64,000 nt of DNA from Prevotella sp. (GCA_017561825.1 JAFZBK010000004.1:1-64000), one strand, 5' to 3'. Positions 39,401 through 48,009 are shown, counted from the first letter of the stretch. Numbers and translations: made by a program. Notes: generated by a model from the sequence alone, not told the origin.

Positions 39401-39855
39401 TTTACCTACATAACTACATGGTTTTGTTTTAACCAACTATAATACAACGTATTGCGAACCATTCTACCTACATGCAAACTACATGGAAACTACATATAAC
39501 TACATGCAAACTACATGGTTTGATGGGTATAAACGACCAGAACCATGGCGTTCTCGATAAGTATCTTAGTCGTTTGCTATGAAATTCTCTAGAGAATTAA
39601 TGAATAACTACGTCACTTACTAGTAGTAAACATGCTGCTTGCGCACAAATTCTCTAGAGAATTTATGTAAGAGTGACGTTCTGACTGTCAGAAAGTGACG
39701 TACATTCTGCCTATTAGTGCCACAGTTTCTATGGTATTATACGGCAATTTGTGGCAAAACATGTAGTTTGCATGTAGTTATATGTAGTTTCCATGTAGTT
39801 TGAAATTCTCGTAACACATTGAGGAATAGTAAAATAAGGTAAAACATGTAGGTAA
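39401..39855. repeat. Inverted-repeat element with 43-bp arms and palindromic core
   Basis: Outer ends TTTACCTACAT (39401-39411) and ATGTAGGTAAA (39845-39855) are complementary. Inner arms 39475-39517 and 39760-39802 are perfect 43-bp inverted copies, each built of ACTACAT motifs spaced 10-11 bp. The core holds two copies of the palindrome AATTCTCTAGAGAATT (39583-39598; extended by one pair to 39647-39664) plus AGTGACGT motifs. No ORF of note. Confidence 0.85.
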
Positions 39856-39895
39856 ATTCCAGAAACAACCATTTTTTGTCAAATTGGGATTAGGT

Positions 39896-39927
39896 TTTGC
39901 ATCGCGATATCTATGCTCGTACCTTTG
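39896..39927 (+). promoter_or_regulatory. Orphan full-consensus promoter upstream of the channel operon
   Basis: TTTG (39896-39899), 20-bp spacer, TACCTTTG (39920-39927). It is 212 bases from the next start codon, so it drives either a small RNA or a long leader for the K+ channel operon. Confidence 0.7.
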
Positions 39928-40067
39928 CACCACTAGAACCCGTAAAAATATCAGTAAGTTCCAAATTTTAAGACCCTTAGCTTTCAAAAAAATGTGATAA
40001 TATTAGTCTCTGTGATTCAATCTGGACGTTTTTTTTCGACTTTATACGCATAAAATATGCGTTTTCA

Positions 40068-40098
40068 TTTGTAATTCACAGATTTATATTTATATTTG
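40068..40098 (+). promoter_or_regulatory. Promoter of the channel-CHASE2-caspase operon
   Basis: TTTG (40068-40071), 19-bp spacer, TATATTTG (40091-40098). A 7-bp inverted repeat ACGCATA/TATGCGT (40046-40062) lies just upstream of the -33 element and could be an operator. Confidence 0.7.
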
Positions 40099-40138
40099 CA
40101 GTCGATTAGGACTTATTATTACTACGGATTTAACGGAG

Positions 40139-40951
40139 ATGAACATCAGGAAGAAGATATACGACATTATCGGTCCCGGTTATCTTGAGAATGATGGGAC
40201 ATGGTCGCAGCTGTACCACATGAGTATGTCTGCGGTGATTGCTGTGAGCATCTTCCCATTGATGTTCCGCGAGCATTCGACGTTGTTCCTGTATTTTGAT
40301 ATCATTCCCGCCATCATCTTCGTCATCGACTACATCCTGCGCTGGATCACGGCCGACTATGAGCTAAAGCGAGGGTGGGTATCATTCGTGATCTATCCGT
40401 TCACGTTCATGGCCATTATCGACTTGCTTAGTATCCTGCCAACCATCCACCTGCTGAGTCCTACGTTCAAGGCGGCGCGAATTACCCGTCTGTTGCGCAT
40501 CCTGCGCGTGGTGAAGTTCATCCGCTACTATGAGCCGTTGGAGATCATCATGTCGGTCATCAGACGACAAGGAAGGATCCTGTGGACCGTGTTCTCCTTG
40601 GCGGCATTCTATATCTTCATCACGGCACTCATCATGTTCAATGCCGAGGAAGATATCAATCCTAGTACGGGCGAATACCTGTTCCACACCTTCTTCGATG
40701 CCATCTATTGGTCGGCCTGTACACTGACAACTGTGGGCTATGGCGACATCTATCCTGTATCGCAGATTGGTCGATTCATCAGTATGATCTCCGCCTTTGT
40801 GGGCGTGGCCATCGTGGCACTGCCCTCAGGTATCATCACCGCAGGTTATCTGGATGAGCTGAAAGCCAAACGCGAGCAGAAGTTGGCGAAGAAGATTTCC
40901 AAGAAACAAAAACAGAACCAGATAGAGGAACCTTATGAAGAAATGGATTAG
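40139..40951 (+). CDS. Voltage-gated potassium channel (6TM, KvAP/Kch type)
   Basis: 270 residues with six membrane segments. S4-like helix 114-129 carries regularly spaced arginines (RITRLLRILRVVKFIR). The pore loop has the selectivity filter TTVGYGD at 197-203 and is followed by a typical S6 with a PSG hinge. A short Lys/Glu-rich cytoplasmic tail lacks an RCK or cyclic-nucleotide domain. Forms a tetrameric K+ pore in the inner membrane. First gene of a six-gene operon and overlaps the CHASE2 gene by 17 bases, suggesting coupled production. Confidence 0.93.
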   Translation: MNIRKKIYDIIGPGYLENDGTWSQLYHMSMSAVIAVSIFPLMFREHSTLFLYFDIIPAIIFVIDYILRWITADYELKRGWVSFVIYPFTFMAIIDLLSILPTIHLLSPTFKAARITRLLRILRVVKFIRYYEPLEIIMSVIRRQGRILWTVFSLAAFYIFITALIMFNAEEDINPSTGEYLFHTFFDAIYWSACTLTTVGYGDIYPVSQIGRFISMISAFVGVAIVALPSGIITAGYLDELKAKREQKLAKKISKKQKQNQIEEPYEEMD

Positions 40952-42149
40952 TCATATCAAGCAGTTCATCAAGGATCATATCCATGAGATCTTCCATCAC
41001 GACCATGTCTTTGTGGTTGTGCTGGCATGGGTGATTGCTGCTTTCTGGGCTTTGCTGTTCGTGAATTTCACGATCTTCGATCCTGTGAGTCGTGCGCTGA
41101 GTGAGTTCAAGATGACTGATATCTATTTCACCATCCAGCGTATGGGGCACTCCGTGAAATGGAGCGACGACATCGTGCTGATAGACATCACGGAACAGAC
41201 GAGTCGAGGGGACATCGCAAAGACGCTGGAGCAGTTGGCAGCCTGCGAACCCAAGACCACCATGATGGATATTATCTACGAGAAGGAGGGGGATGACATG
41301 ATCGGCAATGGTGAGCTGATCATGGCCATCGACCAGCTGCCGAATCCCATCCTCTCGTGCAAGCTCATCGCCTCGTCAGAGGAGCAGGGGAAGTTCGTGG
41401 ATGTGCTGAAATCGTTCTTCGAGCCTTTTGGTGAATACACCTGGGCATATAGCAACGTGTTGAAGAGCAACGGTCCTAATGGTACCCTCCGCGATTACAC
41501 TATCTGTCAGAAGGTGGATTCCACCAGTTATTACTCCTTGGCCTATATGGCCGCATGTAAGTATATGGGTAAGGAGCCCACGGCAGAGAAGAACAACAAA
41601 CGCACCATCCTTTATTCGAATGTGGAATTCCCCATTGTCAGATACGACTCGATCATGGAGAACAAAGCACTCATCAAGGGCAGACTGGCCATGGTGGGAA
41701 CGATTACCGAGGAGGCGGATATGCACTTCACGCCTGTGGGGAAGATGGCTGGAATGAAGACCGTGGCGTATGCCGCCCAGACCTATATTGATCATCATGA
41801 GATATCCTCCATGTCGAGCATCATCTCATGGATACTAACCATTATCGTTTGTCTGATTGCCGCCTATGCAGGCTACTTGACCCGAAAGCACTCGCCGCGT
41901 TTCTTCATCTATTGGAACAAGCTGGTGTATCTGGTCATCAGTGTGGTATTTGCATGGATAGGCTTTATCTGTTTCGTGAAACACGACTACGACATCTCGC
42001 TGCTATTGCCGTTGTTGGGAGTGGCCTTCATCGAACGCAGTCGTATCCACTACATGTGGTTCATCGATTACTGTACCATCCATCCCCAATGGAAACGGCT
42101 TTACGCTTTTGCTTCAAAATCACTTTACTTTAAACCGCCAAAGAAATGA
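40935..42149 (+). CDS. CHASE2-domain membrane sensor without output domain
   Basis: 404 residues: one membrane helix (about 25-48), an extracytoplasmic CHASE2 domain (about 60-285, with WSDDIVLIDITEQT and KALIKGRLAMVGTI blocks), then three helices (about 296-315, 329-348, 354-368) and a 35-residue basic tail. CHASE2 is a sensory domain usually joined to a kinase, cyclase or similar unit; none is present here, so any signal must pass to a partner, perhaps the channel or the caspase protein encoded in overlapping genes. Overlaps the next gene by 4 bases (ATGA). Confidence 0.85.
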   Translation: MKKWISHIKQFIKDHIHEIFHHDHVFVVVLAWVIAAFWALLFVNFTIFDPVSRALSEFKMTDIYFTIQRMGHSVKWSDDIVLIDITEQTSRGDIAKTLEQLAACEPKTTMMDIIYEKEGDDMIGNGELIMAIDQLPNPILSCKLIASSEEQGKFVDVLKSFFEPFGEYTWAYSNVLKSNGPNGTLRDYTICQKVDSTSYYSLAYMAACKYMGKEPTAEKNNKRTILYSNVEFPIVRYDSIMENKALIKGRLAMVGTITEEADMHFTPVGKMAGMKTVAYAAQTYIDHHEISSMSSIISWILTIIVCLIAAYAGYLTRKHSPRFFIYWNKLVYLVISVVFAWIGFICFVKHDYDISLLLPLLGVAFIERSRIHYMWFIDYCTIHPQWKRLYAFASKSLYFKPPKK

Positions 42150-43831
42150 TCAAGAGAATCAGTATATTGATAGGTGCTTTGATGGTTGTTGCCGTTGTTT
42201 ATGGACAGTCGGCTGACCAATGGCTCAAGCAGGGCAACGACTATTACGAGAAGCAGCAGTTCAGCAAGGCTGTGGAATGCTATCAGCAAGCAGCCGAGGC
42301 AGGCAGTCAGGAAGGACAGTTCAACCTGGGTTACGCCCTCTATAACGGTGAGGGTATCGACAAGGACTATGCCACGGCGGCCATGTGGTTCAAAAGGGCT
42401 GCCCGTAAAGGGTTTGCCAAGGCACAGTATAACCTGGCCTACTGCTATATGTATGGTCGCGGTGTGCCAATCGACTACGACAAGGCGCTGAAAAACCTGA
42501 CCGATGCCGCGAACAACGGTAACAAGAACGCTCAACTTACATTGGCTGAGTGTTATGAGAAAGGTGTACTGGTGATGCAGGACAAGAAGATGAGTCAGCT
42601 GTGGAAAGACAAGGCGGCAGGTAAGCATACGGCAGCCATTCCGATGCAGGAGGTAGAAGAGGTGACGCCTGTGGTAGCAGCAACACCCCCACCAGCGCCT
42701 AAGCCAACGCCTAAACCCGTAGAGCAACCCGTGGAACAACCTGTTGTGGCACAACAACCACAGCCAGCAGTCACACCACAACCAGCAACAAGTGGTCGTC
42801 CTGTACCGCCCGAAGTACGTATCCTGTTCCCAGAAGATCAGAGTCCTTTCCATACAGATGTGATCAAGCTGCGCTATCAGTTGCTTGCTCAGGGCTTGGA
42901 GGCAAATACGCGTATCACGGTGATGGTGGATGGACAGAAGCAGCCAGCAGATCGTGCTGTGCGTGCTGCGAATACCGTTGAGGTGGATCTGCCCAATCGC
43001 GACTGCACCGTAACGATCTATGCACAGAACGAGAACGGTAACAGCGAACCCGCCAGTATCCGTCTGATTCGCGAAAAGCAGGTGGCTGAGCTGCCGCGAC
43101 TCTTTGCTGTGGCCATAGGCGTGGGCGACTACAATGATCCTGAACTGCCGAAGCTGAAATATACCACGAAGGATGCGCGTGACTTCTCCAAGGTGCTCAG
43201 TACCAAGAAGGATTATCCCTACCAGGACGTGCAGGTGAAGACCATCTGCGACGAGGAGGCTACGCGTGAGGATTTCTACGAGGCTATGGAATGGCTCAAA
43301 CAGGAGTCATCACCCACGGATGTATGTATCTTCTTCTATGCCGGTCATGGCTATCGCGACGAGAAGGACCGCTTCTACTTCATGAACTACGGCAGTAGTA
43401 CATCGAAGCTGTACAACTGCTTCTCGAGTAACGACTTCCGTCAAGCAGTGGAGGACATCAACGGCAAACTCATCGTGTTTGTGGATGCCTGCTATTCAGG
43501 TGCCTTGATGGGTGGCAACCGCTCGGCTGCCAGTAACCATTTCGTGGAACAGCTACGGCGCACCAAGAACGGTATGGTGATGTATGCCTCGAGTGCCAGT
43601 GATACAAAGTCGAAGGAGAACGAGGACTGGAAGAACGGTGCGTTCACCAAAGCCCTGGTGGATGCCTTCAATGGGGCTGCACGTACGGATGGTGATATAG
43701 GTCTATCCACGCAGCAGTTGGATCAGTATCTGTATAAGGCTGTACGTCAGATGACGGATTTCAAGCAGACGCCTATCTTTATGAATCCCAACGGTATGGA
43801 GCCGTTCGAACTGTTTACGTATGAGAAATAA
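42146..43831 (+). CDS. Exported Sel1-repeat caspase-family peptidase
   Basis: 561 residues: signal peptide (about 1-20), Sel1/TPR repeats (about 22-160), a Pro/Gln-rich linker (about 170-220), an Ig-like beta domain (about 222-310) and a C14 caspase fold (about 318-555). The catalytic dyad is visible as His401 in YAGHGY and Cys449 in DACYSG, so the enzyme should be active with Arg/Lys-type (metacaspase-like) or Asp specificity undetermined. Predicted periplasmic. Third gene of the operon. Confidence 0.92.
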   Translation: MIKRISILIGALMVVAVVYGQSADQWLKQGNDYYEKQQFSKAVECYQQAAEAGSQEGQFNLGYALYNGEGIDKDYATAAMWFKRAARKGFAKAQYNLAYCYMYGRGVPIDYDKALKNLTDAANNGNKNAQLTLAECYEKGVLVMQDKKMSQLWKDKAAGKHTAAIPMQEVEEVTPVVAATPPPAPKPTPKPVEQPVEQPVVAQQPQPAVTPQPATSGRPVPPEVRILFPEDQSPFHTDVIKLRYQLLAQGLEANTRITVMVDGQKQPADRAVRAANTVEVDLPNRDCTVTIYAQNENGNSEPASIRLIREKQVAELPRLFAVAIGVGDYNDPELPKLKYTTKDARDFSKVLSTKKDYPYQDVQVKTICDEEATREDFYEAMEWLKQESSPTDVCIFFYAGHGYRDEKDRFYFMNYGSSTSKLYNCFSSNDFRQAVEDINGKLIVFVDACYSGALMGGNRSAASNHFVEQLRRTKNGMVMYASSASDTKSKENEDWKNGAFTKALVDAFNGAARTDGDIGLSTQQLDQYLYKAVRQMTDFKQTPIFMNPNGMEPFELFTYEK

Positions 43832-43858
43832 TCAACAATAATATAGACAAAAAAACGT

Positions 43859-44779
43859 ATGACGATGAAAACGAAGAAATGTAGCGCAATGCGCTTAGTA
43901 ATAGTCTTGTTCGCACTGATGACTGCCTCGGTGGCAAGTGCAGCTGATTACCTGGTATATTCCGTGGTGGGAACGGCTAAGATCTACGAGGGATCCAAGA
44001 CCGTGGCACTGAATGCCCGTAAAACACTCACCTCGACCAGTAAGCTGGTTATTGGTAAGGAGAGTGCCGTAACGGTACTCGACGAGACGAACAGTAAGAT
44101 GTACTCCTTCACTACAGAGGGAACAAACACTGTGGCTGCTCTGCTGAAGGCAGCCAAGGCACCGAAGAGCTTGTCGAAGCAGTATGCAAGCTATATGGTG
44201 AAGCAGCTGTTCTCGAAGGAGAGCAAGAACCTCTCGCACCCCAGTGCCTATATGCAGGCTACGGCCACCTCGTATCGTGCCACAGCCCGCGACTCGTTCC
44301 TGTTGAACCGCTTGGCCAGCATGGCAGAGATGACTGCCTCGGTGGAGAGCAGTCTGATACAACCCAAGAACCTCCTGGAGTCGGATATGGATGTTCGCTT
44401 CGACCTCGTTTCCTGCGAGACAGGCGAGCCCATCAATCCTGAGGTGGATGTGTTCACCAACTGCTATGTAAGAGTGACGAACAGAACGGAGGAGCCTCTC
44501 TTTGTAAACGTGCTGGATATCGATGAGCGCGGTAACAAATACCTGGTGCTGCCCGTGGATGAGGCGGCCACATGTGCCCATCTGCTGGTTCCTGCCGGTT
44601 GTACGGTGGCGTTCAAATCGGAGCCCTTTGAGTTCTCTGAGGCTAACTCTCGTGAGACCTTCCTGCTAGTGGCTACAGAGGAACCCGTTGACTTCAGTAT
44701 CCTGATGAGTCCGATTCGCGGCAATGGCGGTGATCAGATGAAATCAGGCATCTATCGTGTTTCTTATCTGACGAAATAA
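43859..44779 (+). CDS. Exported FecR-like / DUF4384-like protein
   Basis: 306 residues with a signal peptide (cut near ASA, residue 28). The N-terminal 30-105 segment (YSVVGTAKIYEGSKTVALNA, then KLVIGKESAVTVLD) resembles FecR-type ligand domains. The C-terminal 195-300 part (CYVRVTNRTEEPLFVNVLDI, then YLVLP and VPAGCTVAFKSEPF) resembles DUF4384, which is often found with caspase-family proteins. Both domain calls are by eye. Two ATGs (43859, 43865) are possible starts. Its stop abuts the next start. Confidence 0.7.
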   Translation: MTMKTKKCSAMRLVIVLFALMTASVASAADYLVYSVVGTAKIYEGSKTVALNARKTLTSTSKLVIGKESAVTVLDETNSKMYSFTTEGTNTVAALLKAAKAPKSLSKQYASYMVKQLFSKESKNLSHPSAYMQATATSYRATARDSFLLNRLASMAEMTASVESSLIQPKNLLESDMDVRFDLVSCETGEPINPEVDVFTNCYVRVTNRTEEPLFVNVLDIDERGNKYLVLPVDEAATCAHLLVPAGCTVAFKSEPFEFSEANSRETFLLVATEEPVDFSILMSPIRGNGGDQMKSGIYRVSYLTK

Positions 44780-45457
44780 ATGAAAGGAATAGAAATGTTC
44801 AATAGGAAAACACTACGCTTAGCATGCTTCCTGACAGCCTTACTGACAACAGTCTCAGTGGGGGCTCAGGATCGTGATAAGGTGAGTGCCGACACGCTGC
44901 TCTATGAGCAGTTGTGCGCGAATCATGTCACAGAGAACTACCATGCTCCTTACACCGTGAACAAACGGGATCTGCAAGCCACTGCAGAACGCGGCATCTA
45001 TATCGTTAAGGGAAAGTCGTTCCAGGTGAAATCACTCACATCCGACTTCTACGTCCGTGAGAATAAAGGCTCGTATGAACCCATCTTCGACAGGAAGTAT
45101 CCTGTGGAGTCGTTCACGAATATCCTGCTGAACCGCATCAAGCAGAACAAGCTGAAGATCGAGATCACCCAGCACATGTACGGACACACCAAGAAGGTGC
45201 CCGTGCAGAACATGCAGAATATCTACGACCTGCTGGCAAGGAACATGGATATCTACTGTAGTGTGACATCCATCACCAAGGAGAAGATGGAGGCCACATT
45301 GGTGTTCCACCACCGCAAAATGAACTTCATCCACATGTTTATCGTCTCTGTTCCTACCGACGAGCTGTTTGAAGAGGGTGGAATGGTAACGGCTAAGCTC
45401 TACGGGAATATCCCACAGAGCAATATCCGTACGTTGTTTGGAAAATATAAGGAATAA
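44780..45457 (+). CDS. Exported protein of unknown function in the caspase operon
   Basis: 225 residues with a signal peptide (cut near VGA-QD, residue 29). The mature part is mixed alpha/beta and basic (FQVKSLTSDFYVRENKGSY, RYPVESFTN-like region, KMNFIHMFIVSVPTDELF). No family recognised. It begins at the base right after the previous stop, so the two genes are translationally linked. Role is unknown beyond membership in the operon. Confidence 0.75.
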   Translation: MKGIEMFNRKTLRLACFLTALLTTVSVGAQDRDKVSADTLLYEQLCANHVTENYHAPYTVNKRDLQATAERGIYIVKGKSFQVKSLTSDFYVRENKGSYEPIFDRKYPVESFTNILLNRIKQNKLKIEITQHMYGHTKKVPVQNMQNIYDLLARNMDIYCSVTSITKEKMEATLVFHHRKMNFIHMFIVSVPTDELFEEGGMVTAKLYGNIPQSNIRTLFGKYKE

Positions 45458-45469
45458 TATAACATAGAT

Positions 45470-46471
45470 ATGAACATGACTAAGAATGTGATGATAAGGT
45501 CGTTCATGGCGGTTATACTGCTCATGATGACCACCGTGGCTTGGGCAGACGGGGCTACCTTCAAGATCAACGAGGGGGTGGTGGATGCTGCTACGAAGGC
45601 CAAGATGGAGAGTAATGTCACGCTGATGATGTCGCTATTCAAGACGGCTGCCGACGAGCAGCAGAAGAAACTCAAGATGTCGAAGGACAACTTCACACCT
45701 GAGGCTATCAGGGATGTAGAGCAGATGTGGAAGACCAGCGCGATGAGCTGTCCGCCAGTGAGCATTATGAGTCGTTGTCTGAAGACTTCCACGGGCTATC
45801 AGGTGCGTGGTATTCCTGTGGATATGGTGGAGGCCGACCAAGAGGAGTCACGACAGGAGCTGACGGTTGACTTCACCACCGACGGTCGTATATCTGGTGT
45901 GAGCATCTCGATCGACCTGCAGCGCTATGAGGAGATCATGGGACAGAAGGAGAGTGATCTTGACTATGCCCGCAGACAGATCATTGTTGACTTCGTGGAG
46001 AACTTCCGCACGGCGTATAACCGTAAGGATATCGACTTGCTGAACAGTGTGTTCTCTGACAAGGCGCTGATCATCACGGGTAAGATCGTGAAGGAGAAGC
46101 CGAACAGTGACCTCACCCGCATGACACTCAATAATAATAAGGTGGTGTATATCAAGCAGTCGAAAGAGCAGTATATTGCCAATCTCACCCGCGTATTCAA
46201 GAACACGAAGTATATCAACGTGAAGTTCGACGAGATAGAGGTGGTGCAGCACCCGAAGTATGATGATGTGTATGGCGTCACACTGAAGCAGTACTGGCAT
46301 ACCTCTGGCTATAGCGACGAGGGTTATCTGTTCCTGATGATTGACTTCCGTGATGCTGATAACCCATTGATCCAGGTGCGTACCTGGCAGCCGTACAAGA
46401 ATGCGGAAGGACAGGTGGTTACCAAACGTGAGGATGTGTTCCACTTAGGATCGTTCAGGATCGTTAGATAA
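45470..46471 (+). CDS. Exported NTF2-like domain protein in the caspase operon
   Basis: 333 residues: signal peptide (cut near AWA, residue 26), a helical and beta N-terminal region, and a C-terminal cone-shaped NTF2/SnoaL-like domain (about 168-333; IIVDFVENFRTAYNRKDI and SVFSDKALIITGKI are typical first helices and strand). NTF2 folds bind small ligands or peptides; no catalytic residues can be assigned. Last gene of the operon. The frame ends 7 bases before a triple hairpin array. Confidence 0.75.
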   Translation: MNMTKNVMIRSFMAVILLMMTTVAWADGATFKINEGVVDAATKAKMESNVTLMMSLFKTAADEQQKKLKMSKDNFTPEAIRDVEQMWKTSAMSCPPVSIMSRCLKTSTGYQVRGIPVDMVEADQEESRQELTVDFTTDGRISGVSISIDLQRYEEIMGQKESDLDYARRQIIVDFVENFRTAYNRKDIDLLNSVFSDKALIITGKIVKEKPNSDLTRMTLNNNKVVYIKQSKEQYIANLTRVFKNTKYINVKFDEIEVVQHPKYDDVYGVTLKQYWHTSGYSDEGYLFLMIDFRDADNPLIQVRTWQPYKNAEGQVVTKREDVFHLGSFRIVR

Positions 46472-46477
46472 AAACTA

Positions 46478-46537
46478 TTCCCATGTTGGGAACAGATCGT
46501 TCCCAACGTGGGAATAAATAGTTCCCAACGTGGGAAC
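46478..46537. repeat. Array of three 22-bp hairpin units after the caspase operon
   Basis: TTCCCA/TGGGAA hairpins start at 46478, 46500 and 46522, exactly 22 bp apart, with 3-nt loops (TGT, ACG, ACG). The third extends to GTTCCCA/TGGGAAC (46521-46537). It begins 7 bases after the stop codon of the last operon gene. Confidence 0.9.
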
Positions 46538-46550
46538 AAAAACAAACAGT

Positions 46551-46591
46551 AATGGCTCCCATATGTTAAACAAAAACAATTGGGAGCCATT
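46551..46591. terminator. Bidirectional terminator between convergent operons
   Basis: 11-bp perfect stem AATGGCTCCCA/TGGGAGCCATT with a 19-nt loop. T-rich on the plus-strand exit and A-rich on entry, so it can end both the caspase operon and the TPR gene that faces it. Confidence 0.8.
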
Positions 46592-46629
46592 ATTGTTTGC
46601 CTTTGGCTGCTATAGCCAAGAGCCTTTTG

Positions 46630-48009
46630 TTAGAAGGCGAAGCCGATACCCAGACTGAAGCAATGCTGACCGAGGAAGTCCTTCAGTACATTGTTCAGGG
46701 CAAAGCGGTAGTTGTAGGCTACGCGAGCTGCGAAGAAGCTGTACTTCACGCAAAGACCGATCTCTGGATTCACTGACACGGCAGCGTTGAACTTCTGACC
46801 GTCCTCCAAGTCGATATCCTGCACATTGGCCTCCTTATTAGGATAGCCATGCTTATCGGGATGGGAGTTCTTGTCGATGGTCTCATAATCTCCATAGAAG
46901 CCCTTCATGGTAACACCAGGACCGAAGGTGATCCAGATGGGTACCTTTTCCGACTTCACGATATGCTTGGTCCAACCCACACCGAAGTTCACCTCTGGGT
47001 GATCAGGAATGGCATTACCCGAGTTGCTCTGGATGGCACTGAAGCCCTTGGAGTTCACGTTCAGGTGCAGATAGATACCCGCTTTGGTCTGGTTGTAACG
47101 ACCGTAATGGATACCAATGGGCGCTCCATCCATCCACTCGTAGGTAACAACACTGGCGTGCTCTTCCTTGGCGGTGAGGTAGTTGGTGATACTGTTCAGA
47201 CGCTCTGTTGATGTCTTGGCCTCAGGACAGCCGTTCTCAACCACACGTTGATAAAGGGCACGGGCCTTCTCGTACAGACGGTTGTCGAAATAGGCCTCCG
47301 CCTGCTTGAATGTTACGGCACACTCAGAAGCGTAACGCTCATTACACTCCTTGAACCGCTGCACTGCATAGGCATCATACGAGTTGATCTGCACGATGTT
47401 GTTATAGATCTCTGCGGCAGCACTGTAGTCGAGCATACGATACAGGATGTCAGCATCACTGCGCAACTTGATCAGCGAGTCAACCTTGGCGATATTCGCA
47501 TCGTTCTCCTTTTCATCACAATCCGAGCACTGCTTGGCCACGTTGAACTGGTTGAGCGCCTCCTCGTAGTTGGCATTCTGGATCTCACGAACACCCATGT
47601 TACGATGACCGCGATAGCAACCAGCGTCCACCATCGAGTTCGGGTCGTAGATCTTGAACGTGCGCAACTGTTTCGGCTCCAGGTCGAGCGGGATGTCGAG
47701 GGGGTTGAACCCTGGGGCTGTGATGGTGATCACACGACCGCGATACCTTGGACCAGCAGGGAATTCAATGAAATACACGGAATCCGTTCCCTGAATCTCG
47801 GTACTGAAGAGGTCAACCGACTTATCCATCGTTGAAGAGAACTGCAAGGGAATGGTGTGGTTACACCTGATTTCCACAGCAGCCTTCTCACCTTCGCTCG
47901 AATAGACAGCATTGGCTTGTGAGAGATCATCTACTTCGAGTACCCCTTGTGCCCTGACTGCGACTGCTGTCACAACAAGCAGGAGTAATAGGATTGTTTT
48001 CTTTATCAT
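46630..48009 (-). CDS. Exported TPR protein with outer-membrane-type C terminus
   Basis: 459 residues from MIKKTILL: signal peptide (cut near VRA-QG), an N-terminal beta domain (about 22-135) that may be PEGA-like, TPR-type helices (about 140-290; AGCYRGHRNMGVREIQNANY, YAVQRFKECNERYASECAV) and a C-terminal barrel-like region ending in FSLGIGFAF, the aromatic end typical of outer-membrane proteins. It lies 40 bases downstream of the last fimbrillin-like gene and may be cotranscribed. Role unknown. Confidence 0.7.
   Translation of the reverse strand: MIKKTILLLLLVVTAVAVRAQGVLEVDDLSQANAVYSSEGEKAAVEIRCNHTIPLQFSSTMDKSVDLFSTEIQGTDSVYFIEFPAGPRYRGRVITITAPGFNPLDIPLDLEPKQLRTFKIYDPNSMVDAGCYRGHRNMGVREIQNANYEEALNQFNVAKQCSDCDEKENDANIAKVDSLIKLRSDADILYRMLDYSAAAEIYNNIVQINSYDAYAVQRFKECNERYASECAVTFKQAEAYFDNRLYEKARALYQRVVENGCPEAKTSTERLNSITNYLTAKEEHASVVTYEWMDGAPIGIHYGRYNQTKAGIYLHLNVNSKGFSAIQSNSGNAIPDHPEVNFGVGWTKHIVKSEKVPIWITFGPGVTMKGFYGDYETIDKNSHPDKHGYPNKEANVQDIDLEDGQKFNAAVSVNPEIGLCVKYSFFAARVAYNYRFALNNVLKDFLGQHCFSLGIGFAF

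Larger units (their letters stand above)
39321..40138. other. 818-bp region without a protein gene
   Basis: From left to right: rpsO terminator, an inverted-repeat-bounded segment (39401-39855), an orphan promoter (39896-39927), an AT-rich transcribed-looking stretch with no good ORF, and the promoter of the K+ channel operon (40068-40098). Short ORFs here lack family resemblance and run through repeats. Confidence 0.8.

Noticed and set aside
39475-39802. Insertion sequence
   Set aside because: The inverted arms enclose only about 240 bp with no transposase frame, so at most a non-autonomous element.
39401-39855. CRISPR array
   Set aside because: Repeats are inverted and 10-11 bp spaced, without equal-length repeats and unique spacers; no cas genes are in the window.
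39778-39987. 69-codon minus-strand frame in the gene-free region
   Set aside because: It runs through an inverted-repeat arm and a promoter, with no recognisable motif.
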